Positions 26,886 to 35,585 of a stretch of DNA of 64,000 bases are shown here, one piece after another. The stretch covers positions 930,001 to 994,000 of the forward strand of contig NZ_JACNYL010000001.1 in NCBI RefSeq assembly GCF_014692525.1, read 5' to 3'. Position 1 is the first letter of the stretch; each line of letters starts with the position of its first letter. Position numbers and translations under genes: made by a program. Source of the stretch: Sphingobacterium chuzhouense (GTDB lineage: Bacteria; Bacteroidota; Bacteroidia; Sphingobacteriales; Sphingobacteriaceae). The notes under the pieces are model-generated. The model searched no databases. It worked only from the letters and a program-made list of their open reading frames with translations, and was not told the origin of the DNA.

Positions 26886-27584
26886 ATGATAAGCATTTTC
26901 AAAAGACTTTTAAAGATAGGGCAATCAGAAATCCACGCATTGGTCGATAGAATGGAAGATCCTATCCACATGGTTGAACAAGGTATCCGGGACTTGAAAG
27001 AAGAACTCGCCGATATTACAGAACAATTAGCTCAAGCTAAAGCTTCTAAAATACGTCTGTCCAACAAAGCGGAACATAACCGTCGACACGCCGAACAGAT
27101 GGAAGAGAAAGCTAGGACAATATTATTGAAACACCATGCAGGCGAATTGGAAATCAACGTAGCGAACCGACTGGCTAAAGAAGCTTTATTATACAAGCAG
27201 GATTTACTGGCGGAACTGGACAATTTGCAAGACCAAATCGAAAGTCAAGGAGAAGTTGTGGAAAAAATTTCACAAAAATTGGAAATTTTACGCTATAACA
27301 TTTCCAAATGGGAGAAAGAATTGACAATTTTAAAGGCAAAGCAGAAAGTTACGCAGGCTTCCGAACTCGCTAACCGTCATATCGCCACTATGGACACACA
27401 CGGAACAATCGTCATGCTTGAACGCATGAAGAACAAAGCAGACCACAGTGAAGACCTAGCCCAAGCGTATGAGGAAATTGCACGACAGAACACCATACAC
27501 GACGAGAAAGAGATAAAAAGTAAAGAAAAGTCCGCAGAGGAAGAGCTGGAAAGTTTGAAACAACAACTAAAAAAAGGAGAATAA
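26886..27584 (+). CDS. pspA: PspA/IM30 (Vipp1)-family membrane-stress protein
   Basis: This is an ESCRT-III-like coiled-coil protein that polymerises on the inner membrane and supports it under stress. Its 232 residues are usual for the family. The N-terminal amphipathic helix (MISIFKRLLKIGQSEIHAL) is followed by DRMEDPIHMVEQGIRDLKEE and long charged helices up to residue 232, with no membrane segment. It is encoded between the YbjN-like protein and a PLDc_N-like peptide, the latter starting 1 base after its stop. The setting with flotillin and an AAA+ ATPase marks one of the variant PspA systems, not the proteobacterial pspABC operon. Confidence 0.93.
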   Translation: MISIFKRLLKIGQSEIHALVDRMEDPIHMVEQGIRDLKEELADITEQLAQAKASKIRLSNKAEHNRRHAEQMEEKARTILLKHHAGELEINVANRLAKEALLYKQDLLAELDNLQDQIESQGEVVEKISQKLEILRYNISKWEKELTILKAKQKVTQASELANRHIATMDTHGTIVMLERMKNKADHSEDLAQAYEEIARQNTIHDEKEIKSKEKSAEEELESLKQQLKKGE

Positions 27585-27585
27585 T

Positions 27586-27837
27586 ATGGACCCCTTATTA
27601 TTTGTAAACATAGGCACACAAGAAGTCATTTTCTTATTCGTCTTCGCTATCGCGGGGATAGCTCCTTTAATATTTGCCATCATCGCACTGTTTGATGTAT
27701 TCAAAAGAGAGTTCGGCAATAAAACAACAGATAGAATATTACTGATTCTGTTAATTGTATTCGCACCGCTTATAGGCTCTATGATATATTACCTGGTATT
27801 AAGACAAAACTATCCACTAAAACGACAAAGATATTGA
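27586..27837 (+). CDS. Small two-helix membrane protein, PLDc_N-like
   Basis: This 83-residue protein has two hydrophobic helices (about residues 10-34 and 45-70). The second resembles the phospholipase D nuclease N-terminal (PLDc_N) membrane domain: LLILLIVFAPLIGSMIYYLV followed by a short basic tail. Such domains occur alone next to stress genes and have no known enzymatic role. It starts 1 base after the pspA stop, so translation is coupled. It is likely a membrane anchor or partner for PspA, which is inference. Confidence 0.75.
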   Translation: MDPLLFVNIGTQEVIFLFVFAIAGIAPLIFAIIALFDVFKREFGNKTTDRILLILLIVFAPLIGSMIYYLVLRQNYPLKRQRY

Positions 27838-27838
27838 T

Positions 27839-27913
27839 ATGAAAAAGTTTGAATACAAAACCATTGTCATAAAACCAACCGGATTTTGGGGAATGAAAAT
27901 GGACAAAATCTAA
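27839..27913 (+). pseudogene. 24-codon DUF4177-like remnant or microprotein
   Basis: An ATG one base after the preceding stop opens a 24-codon frame starting MKKFEYKTIVIKPTGFWG and ending KMDKI-stop. The opening matches the start of DUF4177 proteins (normally about 60-70 residues, with a K-P-x-GFWG segment and then a helix ending in GWELV), but here the frame stops right after the first strand pair, and the next gene begins 6 bases later. The simplest reading is a DUF4177 gene cut short by an internal deletion. A translated microprotein remains possible because the frame is intact and tightly packed in the operon. Confidence 0.55.
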
Positions 27914-27919
27914 AACCAT

Positions 27920-28597
27920 ATGGCAGACGTAATAAACCTTTTATTCCATCCACTTCCTAATGCCATCATGACCGTGTTGACAGGCATTTCTCTGCTCTAT
28001 TGGCTCTTCACGATGTTGTTAGGCGATGGATTTGACTTTGGCGAAGCTGATGTCGCGTTTGAGGGCGCCGATGTCCACGAAGTCGACATGCCAGACGATG
28101 CCGATGCAAACACCGACGGCGAGCCTTCATTCTTATCCAAAGCGATGGATTTTATCAACGTGGGCAAAGCACCGTTTATGGTCATTGTCACCTTATTTAA
28201 ATTTATCGGTTGGATCGTTACAATTGCGTCGTCCATCCTCTTCAACCTTGCACAATTTGGGTGGAAGTCCGTTCTGATATTAATTCCCGTGCTGGTACTC
28301 ACGTTCTTTTTGATGCATTATGTCACCATTCCTTTAGTGAAACTATACAAAAAAGTGGGTTATACCGGGGAAGAAGCACACGACTTTCTGGGGCGGTCAG
28401 GCAAAATGCGCTCTACCATCGAAGGCGAACGTTTAGGCTGGCTGGAAGTCTTTATTGGTGGCGATATTATCCAGCTCAATGTAAAAAGTGAAAATGGAGA
28501 AAAGATTGCATATGGCGAACAGGCTGTTGTCGTCAATGAAGGCGTCGACAAAAAATTCTATTACGTCAAGAAAGAAATCACACTAGAAAACATATAA
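27920..28597 (+). CDS. YqiJ/DUF1449-like membrane protein with C-terminal OB-fold
   Basis: This 225-residue protein has an N-terminal membrane helix (about 15-35, MTVLTGISLLYWLFTMLLG), an acidic loop (FDFGEADVAFEGADVHEVD), two further helices at about 85-135, and a C-terminal OB-fold-like domain (HDFLGRSGKMRSTIEGERLG, QAVVVNEGVDKKFYYV). This is the layout of NfeD/YqiJ-type partners of flotillins, and the flotillin gene starts 16 bases downstream. The family expectation is that it helps place flotillin in the membrane. Confidence 0.82.
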   Translation: MADVINLLFHPLPNAIMTVLTGISLLYWLFTMLLGDGFDFGEADVAFEGADVHEVDMPDDADANTDGEPSFLSKAMDFINVGKAPFMVIVTLFKFIGWIVTIASSILFNLAQFGWKSVLILIPVLVLTFFLMHYVTIPLVKLYKKVGYTGEEAHDFLGRSGKMRSTIEGERLGWLEVFIGGDIIQLNVKSENGEKIAYGEQAVVVNEGVDKKFYYVKKEITLENI

Positions 28598-28613
28598 TTA
28601 AACTAATAAACCA

Positions 28614-30734
28614 ATGACAAGCAATACACTATTATTTGTAGACGGATTGACCGGCATCGTTTTAATTGCGGTAGGCGCCGTCGTCTTCTTTATCCTTGCT
28701 TTTTTTGTAGTACTGAGCATGTTCTACAAAAAGATTCCACAAGGAAAAGCTATTGTGCGTAGCGGCGTGGGCGGCACCAAGGTCGCTTTCAATAAAGGGA
28801 TGTACGTCGTTCCTGTATTCCACCGGATGGAAATCATGGATATTTCGGTCAAGAAAATCGAAATAGCCAGGATGCAACACGACGGGCTGATTTGTAGGGA
28901 TAATATCCGAGCAGACATTAAAGTCGCTTTCTTCGTACGGGTGAATAAATCGGTCGACGATGTGGTCAACGTTGCCCAAAACCTCGGTTGTGTCCGCGCT
29001 AGCGATCCCGAAACACTAAAGAGCATCTTCGAATCTAAATTTTCAGAAGCATTGAAAACCGTGGGTAAAAAATTCGATTTCATCGAACTCTATGAAGCCA
29101 GACGTGAGTTTAGGGAAGAAATTTTAAACATTATCGGTACAGATCTCAACGGCTATATCTTGGACGATTGCGCCATTGACTATCTGGAACAAACCGAGCT
29201 GAAGTTCTTAAGTCCCGATAACATTCTAGACTCCGAAGGGATTAAAAAAATAACGGAACTGACCGCCAAACAGAATATGAATGCTAACCTGATCCGTCGA
29301 GAAGAAGAGAAAGTCATCAAGAAACAAGACGTGGAAGCACGAGAGGCCATCCTGGAACTCGAACGCCAGTTAGCTGAAAAAGAAGAAAAACAGCGCAGGG
29401 AAGTCGATAACATCAAAGCTAGAGAGGAAGCAGAAATCGTAAAAGTGCGGGAAGAAGAGCGGCTAAAATCCGAAACAGTGCGCATCACTACCGAAGAACA
29501 ACTGGCCATTCAAGAAGAAAACAAGCTTCGCCAGATCATCATCGCGGAGAAGAACAAACTCCGTACGGACGCCATCGAAACCGAACGCGTGGAAAAAGAC
29601 CGGGCATTGGAAGCAACCGAGCGGGAACGGATTGTTACCTTAGCACAAATTGACAAACAGCGGTCGATCGAAACGGAGCAAAAAAGTATCCAAGGGGTTA
29701 TCAAAGAGCGCGTCCAACTGGAGAAAGGGGTTATTGAAGAGCAACAAGCTGTTAAAGACCTGGAGGTATTCCGCGATGTAGAGCGTAAGAAGCAAGCGGG
29801 TGTCATCGCTGCTTCGCAGGAAGCCGAGGAGCGTTTGATCGCGACTGTAAAAGCAGCGGAAGCAGCCAAGATTGCAGCGGAGCAAGAAGCAGAGAAAAAA
29901 GTCATCGATGCCGAAGCCGCCCGTCAAATTGCGGAGAAAAAAGCACAGGAGTTGCTGATCGAAGCCGAAGCGAAGAAAGAAGCTTCTGCAAAAGAAGCCG
30001 AAGCGCGCAAAATTATAGCCGAAGCACAGGCGAAGGAAGAAGCGGCGCTTGGCCTTTCGGAAGCAGAGGTCATGGTTGCCAAAGCAGAAGCAGAAGAAAT
30101 TCAAGGCACCAAGGAGGCCGTTGTGATCGAGAAAAAAGCAGAAGCATTACGCAAAGAAGGTTTGGCGCAAGCCGAAGTAGTCCGTGAAAAAGCATTGGCA
30201 GAAGCAAAAGGTATCGAAGAGAAAGCGGCTGCGATGAAACAATTGGATGGCGTGGGTAAAGAGCATGAAGAGTTCAAATTACAATTACAAAAAGAACGTG
30301 ATGTGGAATTGGCACATATCAACATCCAAAAAGATATTGCTGCCGCACAGGCAGATGTACTGTCAGAAGCTTTGAAAACGGCGAAGATTGACATCGTCGG
30401 TGGGGAAACGATGTTCTTCGAAAATATTGTTCGCCAAGTATCAAACGCAAAGGGCTTTGACCATCTGATCAACAACTCCAAACATGCTACAGATATCAAA
30501 GATTCATTGATAGGCGTGAGTGGCAATGGTGATTTAGCAGAGAAAATTCGCGGGCTTGCTGATAAATATGGTGTCTCTTCCAACGATATCAAAAACCTAA
30601 CCGTATCTGCTGCATTGATTAAATTACAACAAGCTGCTAAAGCCGAAGGCGAAGAGGAAGACACAGGTTTTATCAATTCGCTGTTCGGATTGGCGAAAAA
30701 CTTAGGGGTATCGAACAAGAAACTGAACGGTTAG
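28614..30734 (+). CDS. Flotillin-family (YqiK-like) protein
   Basis: This 706-residue membrane scaffold protein has an N-terminal hydrophobic hairpin at about residues 10-38 (VVFFILAFFVVLSMFYKK). The SPFH/Band 7 domain follows (about 45-230: GKAIVRSGVGGTKVAFNKG, NIRADIKVAFFVRVNKS). The flotillin arm (about 230-590) is a very long E/A/K-rich coiled coil (EAEARKIIAEAQAKEEAA), and the C-terminal region is globular. Flotillins organise membrane microdomains. The OB-fold partner gene lies just upstream and the large AAA+ ATPase gene starts 4 bases downstream, so the three products likely act together in envelope stress. Confidence 0.93.
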   Translation: MTSNTLLFVDGLTGIVLIAVGAVVFFILAFFVVLSMFYKKIPQGKAIVRSGVGGTKVAFNKGMYVVPVFHRMEIMDISVKKIEIARMQHDGLICRDNIRADIKVAFFVRVNKSVDDVVNVAQNLGCVRASDPETLKSIFESKFSEALKTVGKKFDFIELYEARREFREEILNIIGTDLNGYILDDCAIDYLEQTELKFLSPDNILDSEGIKKITELTAKQNMNANLIRREEEKVIKKQDVEAREAILELERQLAEKEEKQRREVDNIKAREEAEIVKVREEERLKSETVRITTEEQLAIQEENKLRQIIIAEKNKLRTDAIETERVEKDRALEATERERIVTLAQIDKQRSIETEQKSIQGVIKERVQLEKGVIEEQQAVKDLEVFRDVERKKQAGVIAASQEAEERLIATVKAAEAAKIAAEQEAEKKVIDAEAARQIAEKKAQELLIEAEAKKEASAKEAEARKIIAEAQAKEEAALGLSEAEVMVAKAEAEEIQGTKEAVVIEKKAEALRKEGLAQAEVVREKALAEAKGIEEKAAAMKQLDGVGKEHEEFKLQLQKERDVELAHINIQKDIAAAQADVLSEALKTAKIDIVGGETMFFENIVRQVSNAKGFDHLINNSKHATDIKDSLIGVSGNGDLAEKIRGLADKYGVSSNDIKNLTVSAALIKLQQAAKAEGEEEDTGFINSLFGLAKNLGVSNKKLNG

Positions 30735-30738
30735 TTTT

Positions 30739-33700
30739 ATGCAGGAACAACAAAACAGCCTTGATCAAGGCGCGTATGAAATCATCCGGAAGCGTCTGCA
30801 AACGCAAAAGGAAGATCTTATCAAAAGATTGCAGGCGCTCAACGACTCCCGTCGGGAGGTGTTCAGTGCCACATCCTTTACATTAAAAGCCAACCAACGG
30901 ATTACGACGGATAACACCTGCGCTGCACGCGGCATCGTCGCTATCGACGAGGTATGTATCTTCGGCTACAATGTACATTTCGGCTTACGCACAGAAATCA
31001 AGCTGGAAGATGTTTTCAGCATCTACCTTTTTGAAAACAACCAGTTCATCCCGCAACCGTTAGATTTGATCAACGATCCGAACTTCGTCGTCGACTATCA
31101 AAATCTGTACAAATACTATCGAGATGCTATCTTCGCGCGATTCCGCCGTACGGAGAACTATCTCTACATGATATTCCAAACCAGCAAGAAAGCTTCCGAT
31201 CTGAAAGCATTCAAGTGGCTCATCAAAGATGGAAAACTCCACTATCAAGACGACAGGAGTATACATGACGTACGGCTGCCTGATCAGTTTGAATTTGACT
31301 GGACAAGAACTACGTTGGAAGATCGTCGTTTAGGTAAATTCCCACATATTTCCATTTTAGATAAAGTGTTTATCGAAGCGCTGCATGGCGATATCACGTT
31401 TAAAATAGAAGATAATACCGACAGCGGGAAGGGAATTTACGCCGAAAAAGTAACAAATCTCGACCAACAACTCGATGATGCCGAGTACTATTATGCCGAT
31501 CTGGGCAACCTCATTGCCATACGGATAAAACCTTATCAAGAAGATTTCCGGGCTTATGTGTTCAACCAGCGTACCAAGGAAGTCGTCAACCTCAAATCGC
31601 TGAACGAGTCCGCCATCCTATTGCCCGATAATCAAGGACTGATTTTCTCCAACGGGTATTACCTCCAAAATGGCACCCACAAAATCTTTGAGGGCAACGC
31701 AGACAATATGACTTTTCTACGGAAAATCGCTTCACCAAATGGTGAGGATTTCCTGTATGTCTTTAGCCAGAAAGAAACGAACACCTTTGTACTGCTGTCA
31801 TACAACATCATTCAGCAGGCCGTGGAAACACCTATTATCTGTAACGGATTTACGATTTTTAACGACGGAAGCCTTATCTATTTCCGAACGGAAGCCGAGG
31901 CGACACGCCACCACCAGGTGCAAATTTGGGAAACGCCTTATATGGAAATGCTTCAGGAAAACGAAGCAAAAAAGAACCATCCGCTATATAAAGTCGGCAA
32001 CAAACAAATCGTGCAGGCGATGGCAGAGGCCCAGGAAGTGATTCAATTAGTCCATAAAGAAGATAGCTACGAGGGTCTATACGAAGATATTCTCAAAAAA
32101 TCCAGCAACCTGCTGGACTCGTATTTCTGGATTCAGGACGAAGCGTTGGCCAGTCTTGGGATCCCGCTGACGGAAATAAAGGAAATTGCCAATACCGCTA
32201 TCGATGAGTTTGTAAAAGTGCAAGCACAGCGCAAACACGCGGAAGAGCGCATACAGGCGCTGGAAGAAAAACTGGAGCAGTTGCAATTTGACATCAACAG
32301 CACGGTGGTCGAACAACTGGATCAGTTGGTACATCAATTAGCAGACGCCCGACGCTTGCTCGGCGAAGCTATTGAACTTAAAAATGTCAAATATATTGCC
32401 TTAGATCGCGTCGAAGCATTACAGGAAACACTACATCAAATAACCGACGAACTTTCACAAAATACGGTCGCTTTCCTGTTACGTGAAGAAGCGCTCAGCC
32501 CGTACGAACAACGTGTAGAAGGACAAAAACAGCAGGTCACGGCCATAGAAAAAGCGTTTGACGCGAAACCCATTGAAGAAGGTAACTTGACTATTGCCAA
32601 CGAGCTGGAACTTTTGATCGATATTCTGCATAGCCTCAAGATCGAAGACGCGACACAAACCACACAGATAGTAGAAAAAATATCGATTATCTTCGCTTCT
32701 TTAAACGAAGTGCGTGCACAACTGACACGTAAGCTCAAATCGTTACAGGGCAAAGAAGCTATCGCCGAGTTTTCGGCACAAATGACCCTGTTGGAGCAAT
32801 CGGTCACTAATTATTTAGAATTGTCGACTTCCGCTGATAAGGTAGAAGAATATTATAGCAAAATACTAGTTCAATTGGAAGAACTGGAAAGCAAATTTGC
32901 TGATTTCGATGATTTTGCGTTAAAAATAGCTGACAAACGAGATGACGTTATCAAGGCGTTCAACATCCGGCGCGAGCAATTGGTCGAGCAGATCAATAAA
33001 CGAACAGGTTCTTTAGAGCAGATCGGCCTGCGTGTATTAAAAAATATCGAAAACAAATCGGCTACCTTTCAGAGCCGGGCAGAAATACAAAGCTTTTATG
33101 CAGCCGACCTCATGATAGACAAGGTCAGGCAACTTGTTGCTGAGCTAAAAAGCCTAAACGATATTTCTAAAGCCGAAAACCTGGAAAACCTGTTAAAAAA
33201 ATCACAGGAAGATGCCTTGCGGACATTGCGGGACAAAACCGAACTGTATGTGGACGGCGACAACATCATCGCGCTCGGCACACACAAATTTACGGTCAAT
33301 AAGCAATCGCTCAGCCTTACGCTTGTCCGCCGCAGCGAAGAACTCTATTTCCACCTAACCGGCACCAGCTTCTATCAAAAGGTAAAAAATAACGAACTGC
33401 AAAATTACCACGACATCTGGGAACAGGAACTCTTATCAGAGAACAAACACGTTTACCGCGGTGAATACCTTGCATATCAAGCCTTCTTAGCTTCACAAGT
33501 GACCGAGCAATTTAATGCCGAAACCTATATTGCAACTTACATCGAACAACATTATTCAGAAGGCTATATCAAAGGCGTTCATAATATCGATGCTTTAGAA
33601 ATTTTCAAAGCCGTCAAGCAATTAGACGAGAAACTCGAATTATTATGCTTTGAAAGCCCATTGCGTGCGATTGCACAGTTGTTTTGGCACAGCTTATCAA

Positions 33701-35568
33701 AAAATAAGCGGGAGCGGCTACAATACCTCATCCAATCAGGGCGAGCCGTACGCAAAGCCTTCCCTACTTCCAAGCACTACCAATCTATCATCGATGAGAT
33801 TGCCACGCAATTTTCATCCTGGGAAACATATCTTGATCTATCCGTCTATGCACCACATATGGTGGCCACTTATCTCTTTCAGACATTCACCACTTACGAT
33901 AAACTGACGTTAAGTGAACAAGCTGACCATCTGCGGCAGGAGTTTGTCCGTGATCTGGAAAACAAAAAAATATATGCTGATTTTGAACAGGATTTTCAAA
34001 ACGAACATTTCGACAATACCGATCGTTATCTACTCCTATTAAACTGGCTACATGCTTTCGTCGATCAAACCCAACAAGCCGACAGCTACCAGCCAATCAT
34101 GGAAGAAACGGCGGCAGCACTCCTGTTTCCGAAAGATGATTATCATCTCATATTCGGACAATTTAGTGTAACATTGGAACAACTGAAAGGTAACCATGTC
34201 TTGTTGGAGGATGGGTCATTATACCTAAACTATCACGCCTTTATGCAAAAAATGGGTGTTTTCGTAACCGTAGATGTCCCTCGCTTTGTAGCTTTTGCGC
34301 AACTAAAGGAACAAATCAGCAAATCGTATGAAAAAGAATTAAAAATAAATGAATTTGAGCCGAAGGTATTGACGTCTTTCGTTAGAAACAAACTCATTAA
34401 CGACGTCTATTTTCCACTCATTGGCAACAATTTGGCAAAACAATTAGGCGCAGCGGGCGACAACAAACGTACGGCGCGTATGGGCATGCTTTTGCTGATT
34501 TCTCCACCGGGCTACGGCAAGACAACGTTGATGGAATACCTCGCCAAAACGATGGGCTTACATTTTGTAAAAGTAAACGGTCCGACGATCGGGCATTCGA
34601 TCACCTCTATTGACCCCGTAGAGGCGAAGACATCGGGCGAGCGCGAGGAACTCAAAAAAATAAACTTGTCTTTTGAGATGGCAGACAACGTGATGTTGTA
34701 CCTGGATGACATACAGCATTTAAGTGCCGAATTTCTACAGAAATTCATCTCATTGGCGGACGGGCAACGTAAGATCGACGGTATTTTCAACGGCGAGAGC
34801 AAAACCTACGACCTGCGTGGCAAGCGCTTTTGCATTGTTATGGCGGGCAATCCCTATACGGAAAGTGGTTCTAAATTCCAGATTCCGGACATGCTTGCCA
34901 ACCGGGCAGATGTGTATAATCTCGGTGATGTTATTGGTGATACGGAACACTTGTTCAATCTGAGCTTGGTGGAAAATGCGGCTATTGAAAATAGCTATCT
35001 GGCGAAGATTGCCGGAAAATCCTTCCCAGATTTTTATGCGCTTGTCGACTACGTACAATCCGGTGCCGAGCAGATTCCGGAGTTGGAAGGGGTTTATCTG
35101 AAACAAGAAATTGATGATTTCATCGCCGTGCTACGCCACGTGATGAAAATTCGCGATACCGTACTCAAGGTCAACAAAAGCTATATCCAAAGTGCAGCGA
35201 TGCAGGATAGCTACCGTACCGAGCCTCCTTTCAAGATGCAGGGTTCTTACCGCAACATGAGCAAATTGGTCGCACAGATCATTCCGATGATGAACAATGA
35301 AGAGATCAGCCAAACATTGTTGGCACACTACGAAAGTGAATCACAAACGCTGACGAGCGACACCGAGAGCAATCTATTGAAATTAAAAGAGCTCGCCGGA
35401 TTGATTCGCCCAGACGAGCAGAAACGTTGGGAAGACATCAAGGAAATATTCCGCAAGAACAATAAACATGGCGGACTGGCAAAAGATGACAAAGTTTTCG
35501 CACAGCTTTTGGAGTTTAATGAGAACTTAGAAGGGATCATCAAGGCTATTCAGAACGGCAGGGGTTAA
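30739..35568 (+). CDS. Giant AAA+ coiled-coil ATPase ('DNA repair ATPase' family)
   Basis: This 1609-residue protein has an N-terminal part (about 1-440) rich in beta-strands. Residues about 440-880 are mostly coiled coil (HAEERIQALEEKLEQLQFD), with further alpha-helical regions to about 1200. A C-terminal AAA+ module carries Walker A SPPGYGKTT (1255-1263), Walker B VMLYLDD (1318-1324) and a sensor-like IVMAGNP. Homologues are often named DNA repair ATPase without experimental basis; the constant partners here are PspA and flotillin, which argues for a membrane-linked remodelling role. It has no signal peptide and is the last gene of the operon. Activity on proteins or nucleic acid cannot be decided from sequence. 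Confidence 0.85.
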   Translation: MQEQQNSLDQGAYEIIRKRLQTQKEDLIKRLQALNDSRREVFSATSFTLKANQRITTDNTCAARGIVAIDEVCIFGYNVHFGLRTEIKLEDVFSIYLFENNQFIPQPLDLINDPNFVVDYQNLYKYYRDAIFARFRRTENYLYMIFQTSKKASDLKAFKWLIKDGKLHYQDDRSIHDVRLPDQFEFDWTRTTLEDRRLGKFPHISILDKVFIEALHGDITFKIEDNTDSGKGIYAEKVTNLDQQLDDAEYYYADLGNLIAIRIKPYQEDFRAYVFNQRTKEVVNLKSLNESAILLPDNQGLIFSNGYYLQNGTHKIFEGNADNMTFLRKIASPNGEDFLYVFSQKETNTFVLLSYNIIQQAVETPIICNGFTIFNDGSLIYFRTEAEATRHHQVQIWETPYMEMLQENEAKKNHPLYKVGNKQIVQAMAEAQEVIQLVHKEDSYEGLYEDILKKSSNLLDSYFWIQDEALASLGIPLTEIKEIANTAIDEFVKVQAQRKHAEERIQALEEKLEQLQFDINSTVVEQLDQLVHQLADARRLLGEAIELKNVKYIALDRVEALQETLHQITDELSQNTVAFLLREEALSPYEQRVEGQKQQVTAIEKAFDAKPIEEGNLTIANELELLIDILHSLKIEDATQTTQIVEKISIIFASLNEVRAQLTRKLKSLQGKEAIAEFSAQMTLLEQSVTNYLELSTSADKVEEYYSKILVQLEELESKFADFDDFALKIADKRDDVIKAFNIRREQLVEQINKRTGSLEQIGLRVLKNIENKSATFQSRAEIQSFYAADLMIDKVRQLVAELKSLNDISKAENLENLLKKSQEDALRTLRDKTELYVDGDNIIALGTHKFTVNKQSLSLTLVRRSEELYFHLTGTSFYQKVKNNELQNYHDIWEQELLSENKHVYRGEYLAYQAFLASQVTEQFNAETYIATYIEQHYSEGYIKGVHNIDALEIFKAVKQLDEKLELLCFESPLRAIAQLFWHSLSKNKRERLQYLIQSGRAVRKAFPTSKHYQSIIDEIATQFSSWETYLDLSVYAPHMVATYLFQTFTTYDKLTLSEQADHLRQEFVRDLENKKIYADFEQDFQNEHFDNTDRYLLLLNWLHAFVDQTQQADSYQPIMEETAAALLFPKDDYHLIFGQFSVTLEQLKGNHVLLEDGSLYLNYHAFMQKMGVFVTVDVPRFVAFAQLKEQISKSYEKELKINEFEPKVLTSFVRNKLINDVYFPLIGNNLAKQLGAAGDNKRTARMGMLLLISPPGYGKTTLMEYLAKTMGLHFVKVNGPTIGHSITSIDPVEAKTSGEREELKKINLSFEMADNVMLYLDDIQHLSAEFLQKFISLADGQRKIDGIFNGESKTYDLRGKRFCIVMAGNPYTESGSKFQIPDMLANRADVYNLGDVIGDTEHLFNLSLVENAAIENSYLAKIAGKSFPDFYALVDYVQSGAEQIPELEGVYLKQEIDDFIAVLRHVMKIRDTVLKVNKSYIQSAAMQDSYRTEPPFKMQGSYRNMSKLVAQIIPMMNNEEISQTLLAHYESESQTLTSDTESNLLKLKELAGLIRPDEQKRWEDIKEIFRKNNKHGGLAKDDKVFAQLLEFNENLEGIIKAIQNGRG

Positions 35569-35576
35569 CCTCTGCC
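35557..35576. terminator. Short palindrome at the convergent ATPase/TPM gene ends
   Basis: GGCAGGGGTTAACCTCTGCC is palindromic apart from one G-T pair. It contains the ATPase stop codon and lies 9 bases before the stop of the convergent TPM gene. Without a T-run its termination strength is uncertain. Confidence 0.4.
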
Positions 35577-35585
35577 ATTCTATCG

